Below are positions 20,524-33,293 of a stretch of DNA of 64,000 nucleotides, piece after piece. The position numbers were made by a program, and so were the translations under genes. The DNA lies in the NCBI GenBank assembly GCA_003290165.1, contig QNQO01005892.1:372001-436000 (forward strand). Reading direction: 5' to 3'. This stretch comes from Berberis thunbergii. Taxonomy: Eukaryota; Streptophyta; Magnoliopsida; Ranunculales; Berberidaceae. The notes beneath the pieces were generated by a model that searched no databases, was not told the DNA's origin, and was given only the letters and a program-made list of their open reading frames with translations. Within the stretch, counting starts at the first letter, position 1. The number at the start of each line of letters is the position of its first letter.

Positions 20524-22990
20524 ATGGCTCAACAAAACCTTCTTGATGTCGCAACCTTGGCTAGGGGCCTTGAATTTTTTGAAGACAAGTTGCTTTCTGA
20601 ACCCGGCCTTGCTGAGATTAGTACAAAGTTTGGGGTCCCTGAGGACCTACCGTTGTCTATTTTGAAAGGCGACCAGACGTCTATATCACTACCTACGTGG
20701 TTCATCTACTTGCATCGAGGGATGCTTCAAACAAGAGTATGGTTTCCTATTTTGGATGTGATTTGGGAATTCTTGGACTTCCTTGGGATTCCTCCGGCCA
20801 AGTTGGGTCCTAATGATTACAAGATCATCCTTCTCATCCTAATTAGAGCGAAGGAAGCTAGTGTTCGCGTGACTCCACGAGAGATTCAGTTGCTGACTTC
20901 TCCTTGGTTAAAGGGTAACGCCTTCTGTAAGATGACGGCGCTGGCTTGCTTCGCGAATTTGCCAGATGACTTCAAGTTTTGGCACAAGTACTACTTCTTA
21001 GCCCCCGCAGATTCAAAGTACTTCCAGTTTAGGGGTCGTCTACTTGAGCGGGGGCTCAGACCACTCTGCAAGTACAACTTTTTCTTTTGGTTTTGTTGCA
21101 CTTTATCGCATGGTAATAGTTGCTCATGTCTCTTCGCATGACGGTTTCCCACCACTCCTCTTACCCTAGAGGAGCAGAACACTATGGGGACGTTCCGTGG
21201 CTTGTTAATGAGGAACGTGGCGAATGTTACATGCGTTCCTAATTTCATTCGCAGTGGGCAGTGGGACAACTGGCACATGGCCCCCACTATTTACTGAACA
21301 TTGTGAGTTAAGCTTGAAGATGGGGCCCTTTCTAGGAAGAGAAAGGCTGCTGGGGCCAAAGCTTCTGTTTTGTTTGATATAGAGGAATCGTCGGAGAAGC
21401 TTGCCTCCTTCGTGAGTTTGAAAAGGTTCGCATCAGAACTGGTTTGTTTTCAACACGACCTGTTCAAGTGAGTAAAGAACGCGAGTATGATTGGCCCATC
21501 AGGGCGGAGACCGATCTATCTGGCTGGGAGAAAGACTACTTGCGATTTGCAGGAGTCGACGACATGTCAAATCTCAATGTTGCGCAGGTGGAAGCTTTGA
21601 GTGAGCGGTTGATGAGGGTTGCAATGGCGACCTCTGTTGGTATCGATTCATACGAGACTATTTCGATACAAGGTTTTCGTGAAGATCTGCCTGAGGTTCT
21701 AGAGCTTGAATGTCTCGTTGGTATGCTGTCTGATAGTGGTCGTGGTGGCTAAGCCAAGTTTCTTGTAGTTCGCATTGTTCACTATCTCGTTTCTGGCCAC
21801 AGCTCGAGGAGTTGGAGGGTCATTTGGATAACTTGCTTCCTCCTTATCCGGATCCTGTTAAGCCGTCACGCACTAAAGGGTTGGTTGTTCGCGACAAGGA
21901 AAAAGTTGCGGAGAAGAGCCTAGGAACAGTGGCAACTGTGAAGAGTGGTGCTGGTGTAATTCCTGATCCGGGGGAGCTTCATCCAGATGCGTGGATAATC
22001 CTGTTTGCATCGGACTTAATAAAGATGAGTACTCAGGTCTAGCATCAGGAGGTTGATGTGGAGTCTGCTCCAAGGAAGCATAGAAGTAGGCATCATAGCT
22101 GGCTGATGGATTACACTCCAAAACCCGATGATGACACCCTAGAAGAGTGTATGGACAAGGGTTTAAAATACCTTATGTTGGGTATGTCTCACTTGAGCCA
22201 GGTGGTCGTTGCTGGAACAGAAGTCGAGGTAGCTCGTGAGAGGGTGTACACCATGGAGTGTGTCTTCTCGCACATGCAAATGTTGTATTCTGATGCGCTT
22301 TGTGAAATTGAGCTGCTGAGGAAGTAGGCTGAAGAGAAGAGGTCATAGCAGTTAGCCGTGGTTGTTAAGACTCAGAGGGGTCGTCTGGAATCCCTTGAGC
22401 GTGATCTAGAGGAGGCTTGGAATTAGATAGGACTCGCCGAGACTTGGAGGACGCACAAGAAGTAGCGCCTGAGGTGCGTTTTGTACCGCGGTCTCTCGTT
22501 GAAGAGAATGCTTTGAAAGAGGTTGACTAGGCTACTCATAAGCAACAATTAGAGTCCAATGTGAAGTTTAATGCTCGGGAGGCAAGGAAGGATGAAGACC
22601 AACTCAAATTAGAGACGCACGAGCTCAGTGCTGTGAAGAGTAGTTTAGCTACATAGCAGTCTTAGGAACGTGAGCTTGCTGACACGAAGGCGTGAGAGGA
22701 AAAGCTTTTGTAGGAACAAGGCAAGTGCGAGTTCTGCTAAGTCGTACATGACAGGTTGGAGCTGCTAGCGTTGATGAAGAAGGAACATCCAAAATGGGAT
22801 CTTGGCTGATATAAGATGTCGCATGTGGAGTTGTCCGTTGCCTTTGCGTCATCGGACGAAAAGGGCGATTCGGGCCCTGATTCTCAGACCGTATCACGTA
22901 TGGACGCGACCCATGCTCCTTCCTCCATTAAGCTTAGCTCTTATGTTTCTGTACCTTCTCTTGATAAGGAGTAAACTTACTTGTACCCAT
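20524..22990 (+). pseudogene. Antisense ORF of the second Tat element (better preserved copy)
   Basis: Exon 1 is open from MAQQNLLDVATLARGLEFFE (20524) for ~180 residues, ending near L-L-E-R-G-L-R-P-L-C at a probable splice donor (about 21076). It carries L-P-D-D-F-K-F-W-H-K-Y-Y-F. After a pyrimidine-rich intron ending TTACCCTAG (about 21169), exon 2 encodes G-T-F-R-G-L-L-M-R-N-V and later blocks: 21444-21752 (D-L-S-G-W-E-K-D-Y), 21812-22042, and 22058-22327, which has a coiled-coil tendency. Stops between blocks make it a pseudogene. It resembles the plant 'putative gypsy-type transposon' family; the function is unknown. Confidence 0.6.
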
Positions 22991-23582
22991 TTTGCTTCGT
23001 CCGTTAATGAAAACAATTTTATCTTTATTGCGTTTTGCACTCATTTTGTATTCGTTGTCCCTTTTGTGCATTTTTCGTTTTGCCTTATCGTCTTACTTTT
23101 GCATAGGCTGGTTGGATTGATAGAAAGTCGAGTGGTCTGTCTGCAGTCGAGAGCTTGACCGTTTGCATTGCGAATGACTTAGAGTCACTGTTGCATAGTC
23201 ATGTTCGATAGTGGGCATGTCGTGGACAGTTTAGCTGAGGGTTGCGTTATCCGAGTTGTGTCTTTTCCTTAAGGTAAGCTGCTGGAGGCTTATCTTGCTT
23301 GTCTGATTTGTCGGTTGCGGTTGCGGCTGCTACCATAGGCAAGTTGCAATAGCTTACCGTATGCATTGGAATGTTTGTACCGAGTTGGGCATCGTAAGCT
23401 CGGGTTGACATTCAATGTAGCATCTATTTGTGCACTAGCTGGACGATCTATGTGTCGGTGTAAGTGGCTTTTGCTGATAATAGAATGCTAGTCTGTTTGA
23501 GCGTGAAGACACTGACTGAGCTTGGATTTATCTTTGCAGCCACTGTTTTGTAGGAGAGTTGTGGTCGTGTGGCGAGCTGCTT

Positions 23583-24440
23583 AGGGCTCCCACCTTTCAA
23601 ACCATCTATGTCTGAACATAGTGGATTATAGGTTCGGGTAATAAGGGTTTGGCGACCATGCTGAAGAGAAGTGGTCCCGTGGCAAATCGTCGAATCAGTC
23701 AAGGACTGACTAGTCTCCCACCTTTCGAACCATCTATACATGCGCATTGGGGCTACAAATTCGAGACGAAGGGGTTCGGTGACCAGGCTGAAAAGCAGTG
23801 GCAAGCCGTCAGAATCAGTTCGGGACTGACTAGGCTCCCACCTTCCAAATCATCTACACTCGTGCGCATCAAGCTACAAATTTGGGGGTTTTTGGTGGCC
23901 ACGCTAAAGTGCAGTGGTGTCGTGGAAAGCCGTCAAAATCAGCTCGGGATTGACTAGGCTCCCACTTTCTAAACTATCCACACCCGCGCAGTAGAGGCTA
24001 CAAGTCTAGGGTTGGTAATTCGGCTGTCAGGCTAAAAAATAGTGGTCCCGCAGTGAGCCATCGAAATCAGTTTGGGACTAATTAGGCTCCTACTTTCCAA
24101 ACCATCTACGCCTGCGCAATGGGGGTTACAGATCTGGGGTTGGTAATTCGGCGGTCAGGCTGAAAAACAGTGGTGCCGCGGCGAGCCATCGGAATCAGTT
24201 CGGGACTGACTAGGCTATTGCCTTTCAAACCATTTACGCCCACGCGGTGGGGGCTACAGGTCTGAGGTTTGATTAGAAGCTTTCGCTGCCAGTCGTTACC
24301 AGCTAGGCTTACCTGATCGGGTTTGGCGATCATTGACCGCAAATGGGGCAATGATCCCTGGCGAGTCATCGTCACCAAGCGTGATAACGTTGATTATACT
24401 CCTACTTCCTAAACCATCGGGATTTGCGCTAGACGAACTA
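23583..24440. repeat. ~125-bp tandem array in the second Tat element
   Basis: The phrase CTCC(C/T)AC(C/T)TT begins units at about 23587, 23715, 23835, 23959 and 24087, with a diverged unit at 24215, so spacing is 120-128 bp. Each has 'gggactgactaggctcccac', 'ccatctacgcctgcgca' and 'aaaacagtggtcccg'. The last unit (24399-24490) resembles the 183-bp unit of the first element, with 'gaactaggtgttgggatg' and 'catcgtcatcaacttcggtt', showing common ancestry. Confidence 0.8.
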
Positions 24441-26146
24441 GGTGTTGGGATGAACTAGAAGCCATCGTCATCAACTTCGGTTGATTAAGCTTGTCTGGTT
24501 GGAGAGAGGTTCTGTCTGCTAAATGGACTGCGAACCTACGTCCACCAGCTTGGTGCATTGTGTGGACAAAATTACCTTAAATCAGTTAGTGATTCGTAGG
24601 TACGATCTGTGTGTCAGAGTTGATATCAAGATTTCTAGTTCTCATGCCAGGCATGTGGTAGAATATTGTTTGAATAGTAGGCCGATACCATGGGTCCGCA
24701 GAGGAAGGGCTAGGGTTTCCTGCACGACTGCGCTACATGTACGGCGTAGATCACGCGGTGGCACGTGTATGACGCAGGTTGCTAGACAGTTTAGTATCAG
24801 TTTCTCCCCTCAATTGATGGGGTTGCGTGCAGTGCCATTAATTGGACGAACGTGGTCTATGCAGTTTCCTTGGGAACTGTCGTCTCTTCGTTTGCTATAC
24901 GTTATTCTATGCTGAAGCGTCTGTTTGGTGAATCATCATGTCTATATAATGGTTTTCTTCAATCGTTGTAGGCAATATTTTCTGCAGAACGTATCTCCTG
25001 TAATGTTCTTGTTTGAAGAAAATGTTTTAAATTTTCTAAAGGCTGAAGGACGATCACCGTCACAGAGCAAACAAAGCTTCCATGGAAGCAAAAGATGAGG
25101 ACTACTATGAGTAAAGAAGAAAATGTGTACTCATAAAGATATAGATAAAAACTCATCATCAATGACCCACCTCCATTTCTTAATTCATATATTTTAGGGC
25201 ATTTCTCTTTTTGTCAATGGTAGTTTAGATGCTTGTGAAAATGTCTAAGAGAAGAGATGCTTTCTTAAACATATTTATGTTTATTCTTAAATAAATGTGG
25301 GGGTTTTTATTCCTTTTATATAATGGGTTCATAGGGTAATTTACCAAGTAAGGATTTCGTAATTTTGCAACTGGGTTGATTTAGGGGATGGGAATTGATC
25401 AGATTTAATATGAAAAAGATTATACAGCTACTAACCTTTCCTCAAAATGGTCATTTAGAGTTCTAAGGTGTACAATTATATGGCCCTCGTGATTCTGAGG
25501 AGCTCGTGTACAATTAGGTGTACATTTAGTATGCCAGATGTATAATTGCTAGATGATGCATGGCGTTGTATGTTTCAAGTATATAACAAGATCGCTGTCT
25601 TTCTTTAGCTAATAATATTGTGTCCTTAACTATAGTTCTCTGAGTTTCAATTTCCTGTAAACTCAAAACTCTTTTCCTCACCCCCTTTTTTTTTTTCTTT
25701 TCTTAGCCTTGTTGATTATTCCCCTCTAAATTAATCTTTAGTTTTCCGATCCCTTTCTCTTTTACCTTCTTTCTGGACTCCTGCGATAGATCACTGGTGC
25801 TCTTTAGCTTGTTTACGGTGTTTTTCTTTGTATTTTGTGCAAGTCTGGGGTGAAGTGCGTCTCCATCCTCTCCACCATCATTTCACTACCTTAATTAGCC
25901 GATGTCCACCCGTACCTTTCATCATTCTTTCCCTTAATTAGCCGTCGGAATCCCATCTCATTAAAATTTTAATGAGTAATCAATCCATCTCAACACCCGT
26001 TACTAACAACATCAACTGGATCTCCACATCTTATATCCCCACTTATCCATTCACGTTATACAACACTTCACCACCACCTCTCAAACACACACTCTGGTAC
26101 ATTCAAACATCTCTTTCAAGCCCACTATTGCTGTAGAGCTTTACTC
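24441..26146. other. No gene seen; end of second Tat element and AT-rich DNA
   Basis: The gag-pol expected to the right of the second array is absent. A 130-codon plus frame at 24523-24915 has no recognisable domain and is probably chance within retroelement sequence. 25680-25700 is a T/C-rich run. 25880-26140 may be the 5' leader of the LINE below. Confidence 0.45.
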
Positions 26147-27129
26147 ATGGATACCTCAGGCAGACACCAATCTCCTCCACCAAGCCAAAGCTCTGATCCA
26201 ACCATGCAACCCAATGCCCATGCTCATACGCCCACTACATTCAACCCCCTACAAATATTCCATAACAGCCCTACAAATCAAAATGCAACTAAAACTCACC
26301 TTAGTCACCATTACTCCCAACAAGATCCACAATCTTTCAATGATGCTATGATTCATTCCCTGGAACAACATCTAGCAAACAATCTTATACTCCCAGTGCA
26401 CATTTTGACATCATAAAAGAAGTTGACAGTGATAGTAGAGAACTCCGGGTAGTGGCCAAGTATTTCCACTTCCAAAATCTTCACAAGGAAGTATTTGCTC
26501 GTCGAATGGCTACCCAATGAGGCATTTCTCACCCCTTTCACGTGGAACAACTAGATCAAAGGCACGTCAAAGCGAACTCACATTATCTAATTCACTCCAC
26601 TCGTCCAGCTGACAGGGAGAAAGCCATAAACTCAGGCTCATGGGCCTTTTTGGTTGGTTAGTTTCCATCAAACCTAGGAAGGAGCTTTACCACCAGATCA
26701 ACTTCTCTATAGTGCCATGCTGGCTAAGTTTTCATGAATTTCCAGTAAAAGTCATCCCACTGAAAGATGTGCAATTGCTGGCTACTTGCATAGGTAACCT
26801 CATGGAGGTTAATCTAGCATCTCTGGAAAATATCTCTCTGCCTTACATCTGCTTCAAAGTATGGTTGGATACTTCAAAGCCTCTTTCTTGCATGGAAACT
26901 ACATTTGGGATCGAAGAAGGGCACAAATTCATCCTCAAATTCTGCTATGACGCCCAAATTTTTGCTTTTGGTGTGGGATGGTTGGACACACATTTGGCAT
27001 TGTCTACCTTATTTACACTAGTGCCTCTAACTCTCTCAAAACCACTGATGACCATGGGGGAGTTGATCTTGCACTCCCGTTCGACAAAGACTCAAGTATA
27101 CGACATCGTCAGCAGAACAGAATGGGAAC
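26147..27129 (+). pseudogene. L1-type LINE ORF1 (DUF4283-like plus zinc knuckle), 5' part
   Basis: A proline/glutamine-rich leader (starts MDTSGRHQSPPPSQSSD) is followed, after stops, by an ORF from 26640. In it, N-F-S-I-V-P-C-W-L-S-F-H-E-F-P-V and I-G-N-L-M-E-V match the DUF4283-like region of plant L1 ORF1, a nucleic-acid-binding protein. Around 26955-27000 a second frame reads F-C-F-W-C-G-M-V-G-H-T-F-G, a CCHC-type knuckle whose last Cys is lost, so a frameshift lies just before it. The ORF is cut at 27129 by the copia element and resumes at 34177. Endonuclease and RT are not found. Confidence 0.65.
27125..27129 (+). repeat. Target-site duplication, left copy
   Basis: GGAAC directly before the copia LTR start TGTTGAAAATATG. 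The right copy is at 34172-34176. Confidence 0.85.
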
Positions 27130-27445
27130 TGTTGAAAATATGACTTTTTAAAAATAAAAGAAAATGGGTATAGATCTGGTTTTGATCTCTGAATCTTTTT
27201 CTATTTTTAGTCTCACATCTTCTATATAACTCATTGTGGAAGAGTTTATAAGGAGAGTATTTGGACTTGGGTTTGGACCCCTTGGGGTACCACACTTTTG
27301 TGAGGAGGGGAGAGATAGACTCTTGCGCGCCGCCGCCGCCGCTGTCCATCCATCCGTCGGGTCATTTAGACAGCAACCCATTCTTTTTACTGAAAATTTA
27401 TTTAAATGAAAATAAATTGTAATTGCTGCAAAGAAGGGAGACATC
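27130..27445 (+). repeat. Copia LTR, 5' third only
   Basis: Starts TGTTGAAAATATGACTTT and follows the two full LTRs up to 'gaagggagac', then jumps directly into RNase H sequence. A short similarity around 'cagagggctg' may mark the deletion point. Confidence 0.85.
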
Positions 27446-27450
27446 AGAGG

Positions 27451-27840
27451 GCTGTTTCGTTGAAATCAAAGAAACAGACCATTCTGGCACAGCCCACGAT
27501 GGAGTCAGAGATGATAGCACTAGCCATGGCTAGTGAAGTAGCAGGTTGGATAATAAACCTGCTAGCAAAGATCCCTTTATGGGAAAGAACGATTCCACCT
27601 GTCTTGATCCATTGCGATAGTACCGCAGCTATTGGAAAAATACAGAACCGTTATTATAACGGCAATAAACGACAAATACTTCGTAAGCACAATACAGTTA
27701 GAGAGCTTCTGTCTACTGGTGCTGTGAGAGTGGATCGTGTACGAACTGATGAGAACTTGGCTGATGCTTTGACAAAAGGATTAGCTAGAGAGAAGGTTTT
27801 CAAAACCTCGAAAGGAATGGGACTAATGCCCTTAGATTGA
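27451..27840 (+). pseudogene. Copia RNase H, first copy
   Basis: Open for about 130 codons with S-K-K-Q-T-I-L-A-Q, E-S-E-M-I-A-L-A, I-H-C-D-S-T-A-A-I, K-H-N-T-V-R-E-L-L and A-D-A-L-T-K-G, then stop at 27840. These are standard landmarks of copia RNase H. It is nearly identical to 32361-32752. Only the C-terminal domain of the polyprotein is present, so it cannot act alone. Confidence 0.85.
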
Positions 27841-28380
27841 TGAGTTATTCATGACGGTAACCCAACCTATAGACTGGAGATCCCAAGAAATAGGTTCAAT
27901 GGGTAATAACAAGTCGTGAATGATATGAAGTGAATCATGCTGATAGAATAACAATCTCATTCCTAGATTAAAGCATGAGTTCCTGAAGCGATAGTAGGAT
28001 GAGTTAAAAACTAGTAATGAGATCTATACTCTATGTGGAGTGGAGTACCTAGCTATAGGAGTACTCTTGATAGACTCACCTAAGTGATTGTGGAAGTTTG
28101 GCCGCTTTCTATGGAATTTGTGGGCAAATTTCCTAGAGCCTTCACTATACTGGGATATACGTGCTTGGCCGTAACGCACGAGATTTTTAGACTTCACCCT
28201 GGTAAGGTTGTGCGTGTAATGTCTGTTAAAGATAGAGTTCAAAACTACGAGTTACTCTAGTATAATCTAAAGCATGAACACTATGCAAGAGTTCAAGTAG
28301 AAATACACTTTTTTTATGCACAATCTTATATTTTTTAGATTGCTCGATGAAAATTGTTTTTAAAAACCCAAGTGGGGGAT

Positions 28381-29261
28381 TGTTGAAAATATGGTTTTTT
28401 AAAACTAAAAGAAAATGGGTATAGACCTGGTTTTGATAACTGGATCTCTCTCTATTTTTAGTCTCACATCTTCTATATAACTCATTGTGGAGGAGTTTAT
28501 GAGGAGAGTGTTTGGACTTGGGTTTGGACCCGTGAGGAGGGGAGAGATAGACTCTCGCGCGCATCGCCGTTGCCGTCTGTTCGGGTCGTTTAGAGAGCAA
28601 CCCATTCTTTTTATTGAAAATTTATTTAAATGAAAATAATTTTGAATTGCTACAAAGAAGGGAGACTGAGTCAGAGGGCTGACCCTGTCCTCCACGTTCT
28701 CCATGATTTTCTCCCCACGTTTTCCACGCAATTGTTTTGTCAATGCATCTAGCCAAGTTTTTGTTTTGTCAATGCATCTAGCCGCGTTTTCGTATTTCAA
28801 CGGATGTGTTTTTCTCCTTATAAATACAAACACAAATTCAGAGTTTGAAATATAAGAAAAAGCAAAAAGCAGTTTTCGTTTATATTTCAACAACAGAGAA
28901 GTTATTATGAAACTCTTTCAAAGATATTAGATTTCCACAGTTTCGTTTGAAAGGAATTCTTTCTCTTCGTATTTCAGAGTTTTCCTTTTGTTTGAATTTT
29001 TTACATTGTTTTGGTGATTCCGAGGAAACAAGAGATTAAGGGTGGATAATATTCCGTTCATCAATAGTGCATTTGTTTGAACGAGACAGATAAGATTCTG
29101 GGTTGTTTTATCCTGGGGACGGCGGGGCTGCTAGACTGCTTGCACACTTTTGCGCAGAGCCGCAAAACGTCTTAAAGAGAGCGACCTAGTCTGCGATTCA
29201 ACCCAAGAACAATTGGTAACCTCATTCCTGTCTTTTAATTTGAATTACTGCATTTACAACA
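28381..29261 (+). repeat. Copia LTR, middle
   Basis: 881 bp from TGTTGAAAATATGG to CATTTACAACA, preceded by the purine tract AAGTGGGGGAT. It carries a 29-bp tandem duplication (ttgttttgtcaatgcatct at 28732 and 28761) that the right LTR lacks. Confidence 0.9.
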
Positions 29262-30205
29262 ATTTTTAGACTTTTTATTTCTGCCATGACTACAACCTTC
29301 TTCATAATTCTCATAAGATCGAAAAAAAATGATCCCTTCAATGATATTTGGTATTCTCCATAATACAACTTACGGAAATAAAGAAAGGAGACAGAACAAG
29401 TAATGAAAATGATGGTAGAAATGATACAACCTTTGTTGATTGCAGAACTTGACAGTGTTTTGATCTGTTCTTATTCAAAGTTTTATTTGTACAAGCTTTC
29501 TTCTTTTCCACAGATTAGGTTGAAATGATACCCTTTGTCTCTAGGGAGGTTTTGGTTTCATTACCTGTAAGTGTGTGATTATTTAATACTGTTGGGTTTG
29601 TGAGGATAACTTTTTTAGCTAGGTTGTTCTTTTTATGTGTTTGTCAATTTAATTTTTTTGGAACCCATTAGCCTAAATAAACTTTGTTCCAAGGATTGAA
29701 GTTTAGTCTTGTTTGCTTTATGTATCTTTGTTACCTTGTGTGGTAGTTCTTGTTGTGAAATTGGGTTGGGAGCAGTTTTCTCAATCTATTTATCATTCAT
29801 TTTATAAACAGGTTATGGTAGAATCTATGCAAGGACACAACCCCATGGTAACATTTGGAAAGGTTGGGAAGAGGGTTATATTTGTTTGGATTTATTGAAT
29901 AAGATCCACATGATTTAGAGCTTTACAACTACAGATACCTTTATCTATAATGGTTGTTTTCCATGTTTAGTAGTAGTGTGCAGAGAGAATGTCTTTGAGA
30001 GTAGAGAAACTGTCTAGAGATCCACCCACATATAACATCCTTCTTATCTTGGGTTATCCTTCCTGCACATTTTGGGTGAAAATAGACTTACCAGGAGGTG
30101 CCATTAACCTAAGACACCATAAGAATTACACTAGACCTACCAGGAGGTGCCGTTTAATTGTTCCAACCTCGTTTTGTTTACATGTTGTGCACTTTTAATA
30201 TTTAG
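29262..30205. other. Unassigned segment replacing copia gag
   Basis: The expected primer-binding site and gag after the LTR are missing. The AT-rich sequence has no recognisable ORF. A short repeat, 'ccaggaggtgcc' at 30090 and 30140, is the only pattern noted. Confidence 0.4.
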
Positions 30206-30850
30206 CATGCTAGACTCTGTCATGTTAATAAGCTTATTATTAAAAACATGAGTAACTTAGGACTAATTCCAAAATTGTCCTTAAATGATTTTGAAAAGTG
30301 CAACTTTTGTAGCCAAGCTAAGATAACCAAAACACCACATAAATTTGTTGTTAGAGAATCTGAATCCTTAGATTTGATACACTAAGATATATGTGAACTT
30401 GATGGTGTTTTGACTAGAAATGGAAAACGTTATTTTATTACGTTTATTGATGATTGTTCTAATTATACCTTCGTCTATTTAATGAAAAATAAGAGTGAAG
30501 CCTTTGACATGTTTAAATTATTTTTAAACGAAGTTGAAAATCAATATAATAGAAAGATAAAGAGACTTAGGAGTGATAGAGGCACTGAATATGACGACAG
30601 TACTTTCATAGAGTTTTATAATTCTCAAGGAATTATTCATGAAACAACTGCACCGTATTCTTCTGAGATGAATGGCAAAGCTGAAAAAAAATAGAACTCT
30701 TACTGAGTTAGTAGTTGCCATTCTACTTAACTCCGGTGTTGCATCGCACTGGTGGGGAGAAATTATTTTTACGGTCTGTTACGTGCTAAATAGAGTTCCT
30801 AAATCGAAAAGTAAACCCTCTCCTTATGAGATTTTTGAAAAATAGACAAC
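30206..30850 (+). pseudogene. Copia pre-integrase and integrase core
   Basis: Begins in the pre-integrase zinc-binding region (R-L-C-H-V-N-K, then C-N-F-C-S-Q-A-K). The core has F-I-D-D-C-S-N-Y and R-S-D-R-G-T-E-Y, the first two catalytic acidic positions, and N-S-Q-G-I-I-H-E-T with the third E region. An early stop (near 30382) and a frameshift at the A-run near 30690 break it. It continues toward W-G-C-L-A-H-V-R at about 30870. Confidence 0.85.
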
Positions 30851-32752
30851 CAAACTTGTCATATTTGAAAACTTGGGGTTGTTTAGCTCATGTTAGAATT
30901 CCTGATCCTAAAAGGAATAAGCTTGCCAGTAGGGCATATGAATGTGTATTCATAGGATATGCCATGAACAACAAAGCTTATAGATTCTATAATCTTAAAG
31001 ATCATGTTATTATAGAATCAAACGACGTTGATTTCTATGAAGATAAATTTCCTTTTATTTCGAGGAATAGTGGGGGTACATCCTCAAATAACATGCCTTT
31101 GATCAGGATGAATGGAACTGATAAAGCCACAGAATCTGAGCCTAGGAGAAGTAAACGGAAACCAACTTCTAAAAACTATGGCCCCGATTACTATGTCTTT
31201 ACAGTCGAGGGGGATCCCCTTAGCTTTCAAGAAGCCTTATACTCTATAGATGCCAATTTTGGGAAGAGGCTATTGATGATGAAATGGACTCTCTTGAGTC
31301 TAATAGAACTTGGCATTTAGTTGATTTACCACCAGGTTGCAAGACAATAGGATGTAAATGGGTATTTAAGAAGAAATTGAAACCCGATGGTAATGCTGAA
31401 AAGTTTAAGGCTCGTCTTGTAGCCAAAGGGTTTAGACAGAGAGAAAATGTTGACTTCTGTGACACATATTCTCCTGTTACCAGGATTACATCTATTCGAG
31501 TGTTAATTTCTCTTGCTGCAATACATAATCTAGTATTGCACCAAATGGACGTTAAGACTGCATTTCTTAATGGCAATTTGGAAGAAGAAATTTACATGGA
31601 CCAACCTGAAGGCTTTGTTATTCTGGGGCAAGAACATAAAGTTTTCAAACTTGATAAATCACTTTACGGTTTGAAACAAGCTCCAAAACAATGGCATGAA
31701 AAATTTGATAATCTTGTATAGCACATGACTTTAAAGTGAACGAAAGTGACAAATGCATTTACTATAAAGCTGAAAATGGCATTTGCACTATTATATGTTT
31801 ATATGTAGATGACTTGCTTATCTTTGGTTCTAATATCTATGCCGTAAATAAAGTGAAAGCTTTATTGTGTGCGAACTTTGATTTGAAAGACCTTGGAGAA
31901 GCAAGTGTAATCTTTGGTATCAAGATTACTAGGTCTGAAAAGGGAATCTCTTTGGATCAATCACATTATATAGAGAAGATCCTAAATAAATATAATTACT
32001 CTGACTGTAAACCTGCATGTACTCCTTACGATCCTAGTGTAAAGTTTTTCAAGAACACCGGTAACAGTGTTAGACAATTTGAGTATGCGAGCATCATTGG
32101 TAGTCTTAGATATGCTACCGATTGCACTAGACCTAACATAGCTTATGCCGTGGGATTACTATGCAGATTTACCAGTACACCTAGTATACAGCATTGGCAT
32201 GCAATTGAAAGGGTCATGAGGTACCTAAAGAGGACCAAGAACCTCGGATTACATTATCAGAAGTTTCCCGCTGTCCTTGAAGGATATAGTAATGCTGATT
32301 GGAACACCCTTTCAGATGACTCCAAAGCCACCAGTGGCTATATTTTTAGTATAGCTGGAGGAGATGTTTCTTGAAAATCAAAGAAACAGACCATTCTAGC
32401 ACAGTCCACGATGGAGTCACAGATGATAGCACTAGCCACGGCTAGTGAAGAAGCAGGTTGGCTAAGAAACGTGCTAGCAGAGATCCCTTTATGGGAAATA
32501 CCGATTCCAGCTGTCTTGATCCATTGCGATAGTACCGCGGCTATTGCAAAAATACAGAACCGTTATTATAACGACAAGAAATGACAAATACGTCGTAAGC
32601 ACAATACAATTAGAGAGTTTCTGTCTACTGTTGCTGTGAGAGTGGATCATGTACGAACTGATGCGAACTTGGCTGATCCTTTGACGAAAGGATTAGCTAG
32701 AGAGGAGATTTTCAAAACCTCGAAAAGAATGGGACTAATGCCCTTAGATTGA
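30851..32752 (+). pseudogene. Copia reverse transcriptase and RNase H
   Basis: The linker 30851-31320 has A-Y-E-C-V-F-I-G-Y and S-K-R-K-P-T-S. RT starts near 31290 with W-V-F-K-K-K-L-K-P-D-G and K-A-R-L-V-A-K-G-F. It includes Q-M-D-V-K-T-A-F-L-N-G and the catalytic L-Y-V-D-D-L-L-I-F (about 31800). After H-W-H-A-I-E-R-V-M-R-Y-L the RNase H begins with a D-W motif (S-N-A-D-W-N) and ends at A-D-P-L-T-K-G. Lesions include a frameshift near 31720, a frame break near 32372 (S-W-K/S-K-K-Q) and a TGA near 32583. Confidence 0.85.
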
Positions 32753-33293
32753 TGAGTTATTCATGACAGTAACCCAACCTATAAACTGGAGATCCTAAGA
32801 AATAGGTTCAATGGGTAATAACAAGTTGTGAATGATATGAAGTGAATCATGCTGACAGAATAGCAATCTCATTCCTAGATTAAAGCATGAGTTCTTGAAG
32901 CGATAGTAGGATGAGTTAAAAACTCTTAATGAGATCTATACTCTATTTAGAGTGGAGTACCTAGCTACAAGAGTACTCTTGATAGACTCACCTAAGTGAT
33001 TGTGGAAGTTTGGCCGCTTCCTATGGAATTGGTGGGCAAAATTCCTAGAGCCTTCACTATACTGGGATATACGTGCATGGCCGTAAGGCACAGGCTTTTT
33101 AGACTTCACCCTTGTAAGGTTGTGGGTGTAATGTCTGTTAGAGATAGAGTTCAAAACTACGAGTTACTCTAGTATAATCTAAAGCATGAACACTACGCAA
33201 GAGTTCAAGTCGAAAGACACTTTTGTGTAAGCACAATCTTATATTTTTTAGATTGCTCGATGAAAAATGTTTTTAAAAACCCAAGTGGGGGAT

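Noticed and set aside
13393..24440. Regular repeats as a CRISPR-like array
   Set aside because: Units are 125-183 bp with no unique spacers, and the context is a plant retrotransposon.
24523..24915. 130-codon plus-strand ORF as a gene
   Set aside because: No domain, no splice or promoter context, and it lies at the ragged end of a retroelement.
27092..27444. Minus-strand ORFs in the copia LTRs (also near 28500 and 33400)
   Set aside because: They recur only because the LTR recurs, and they have no domain.
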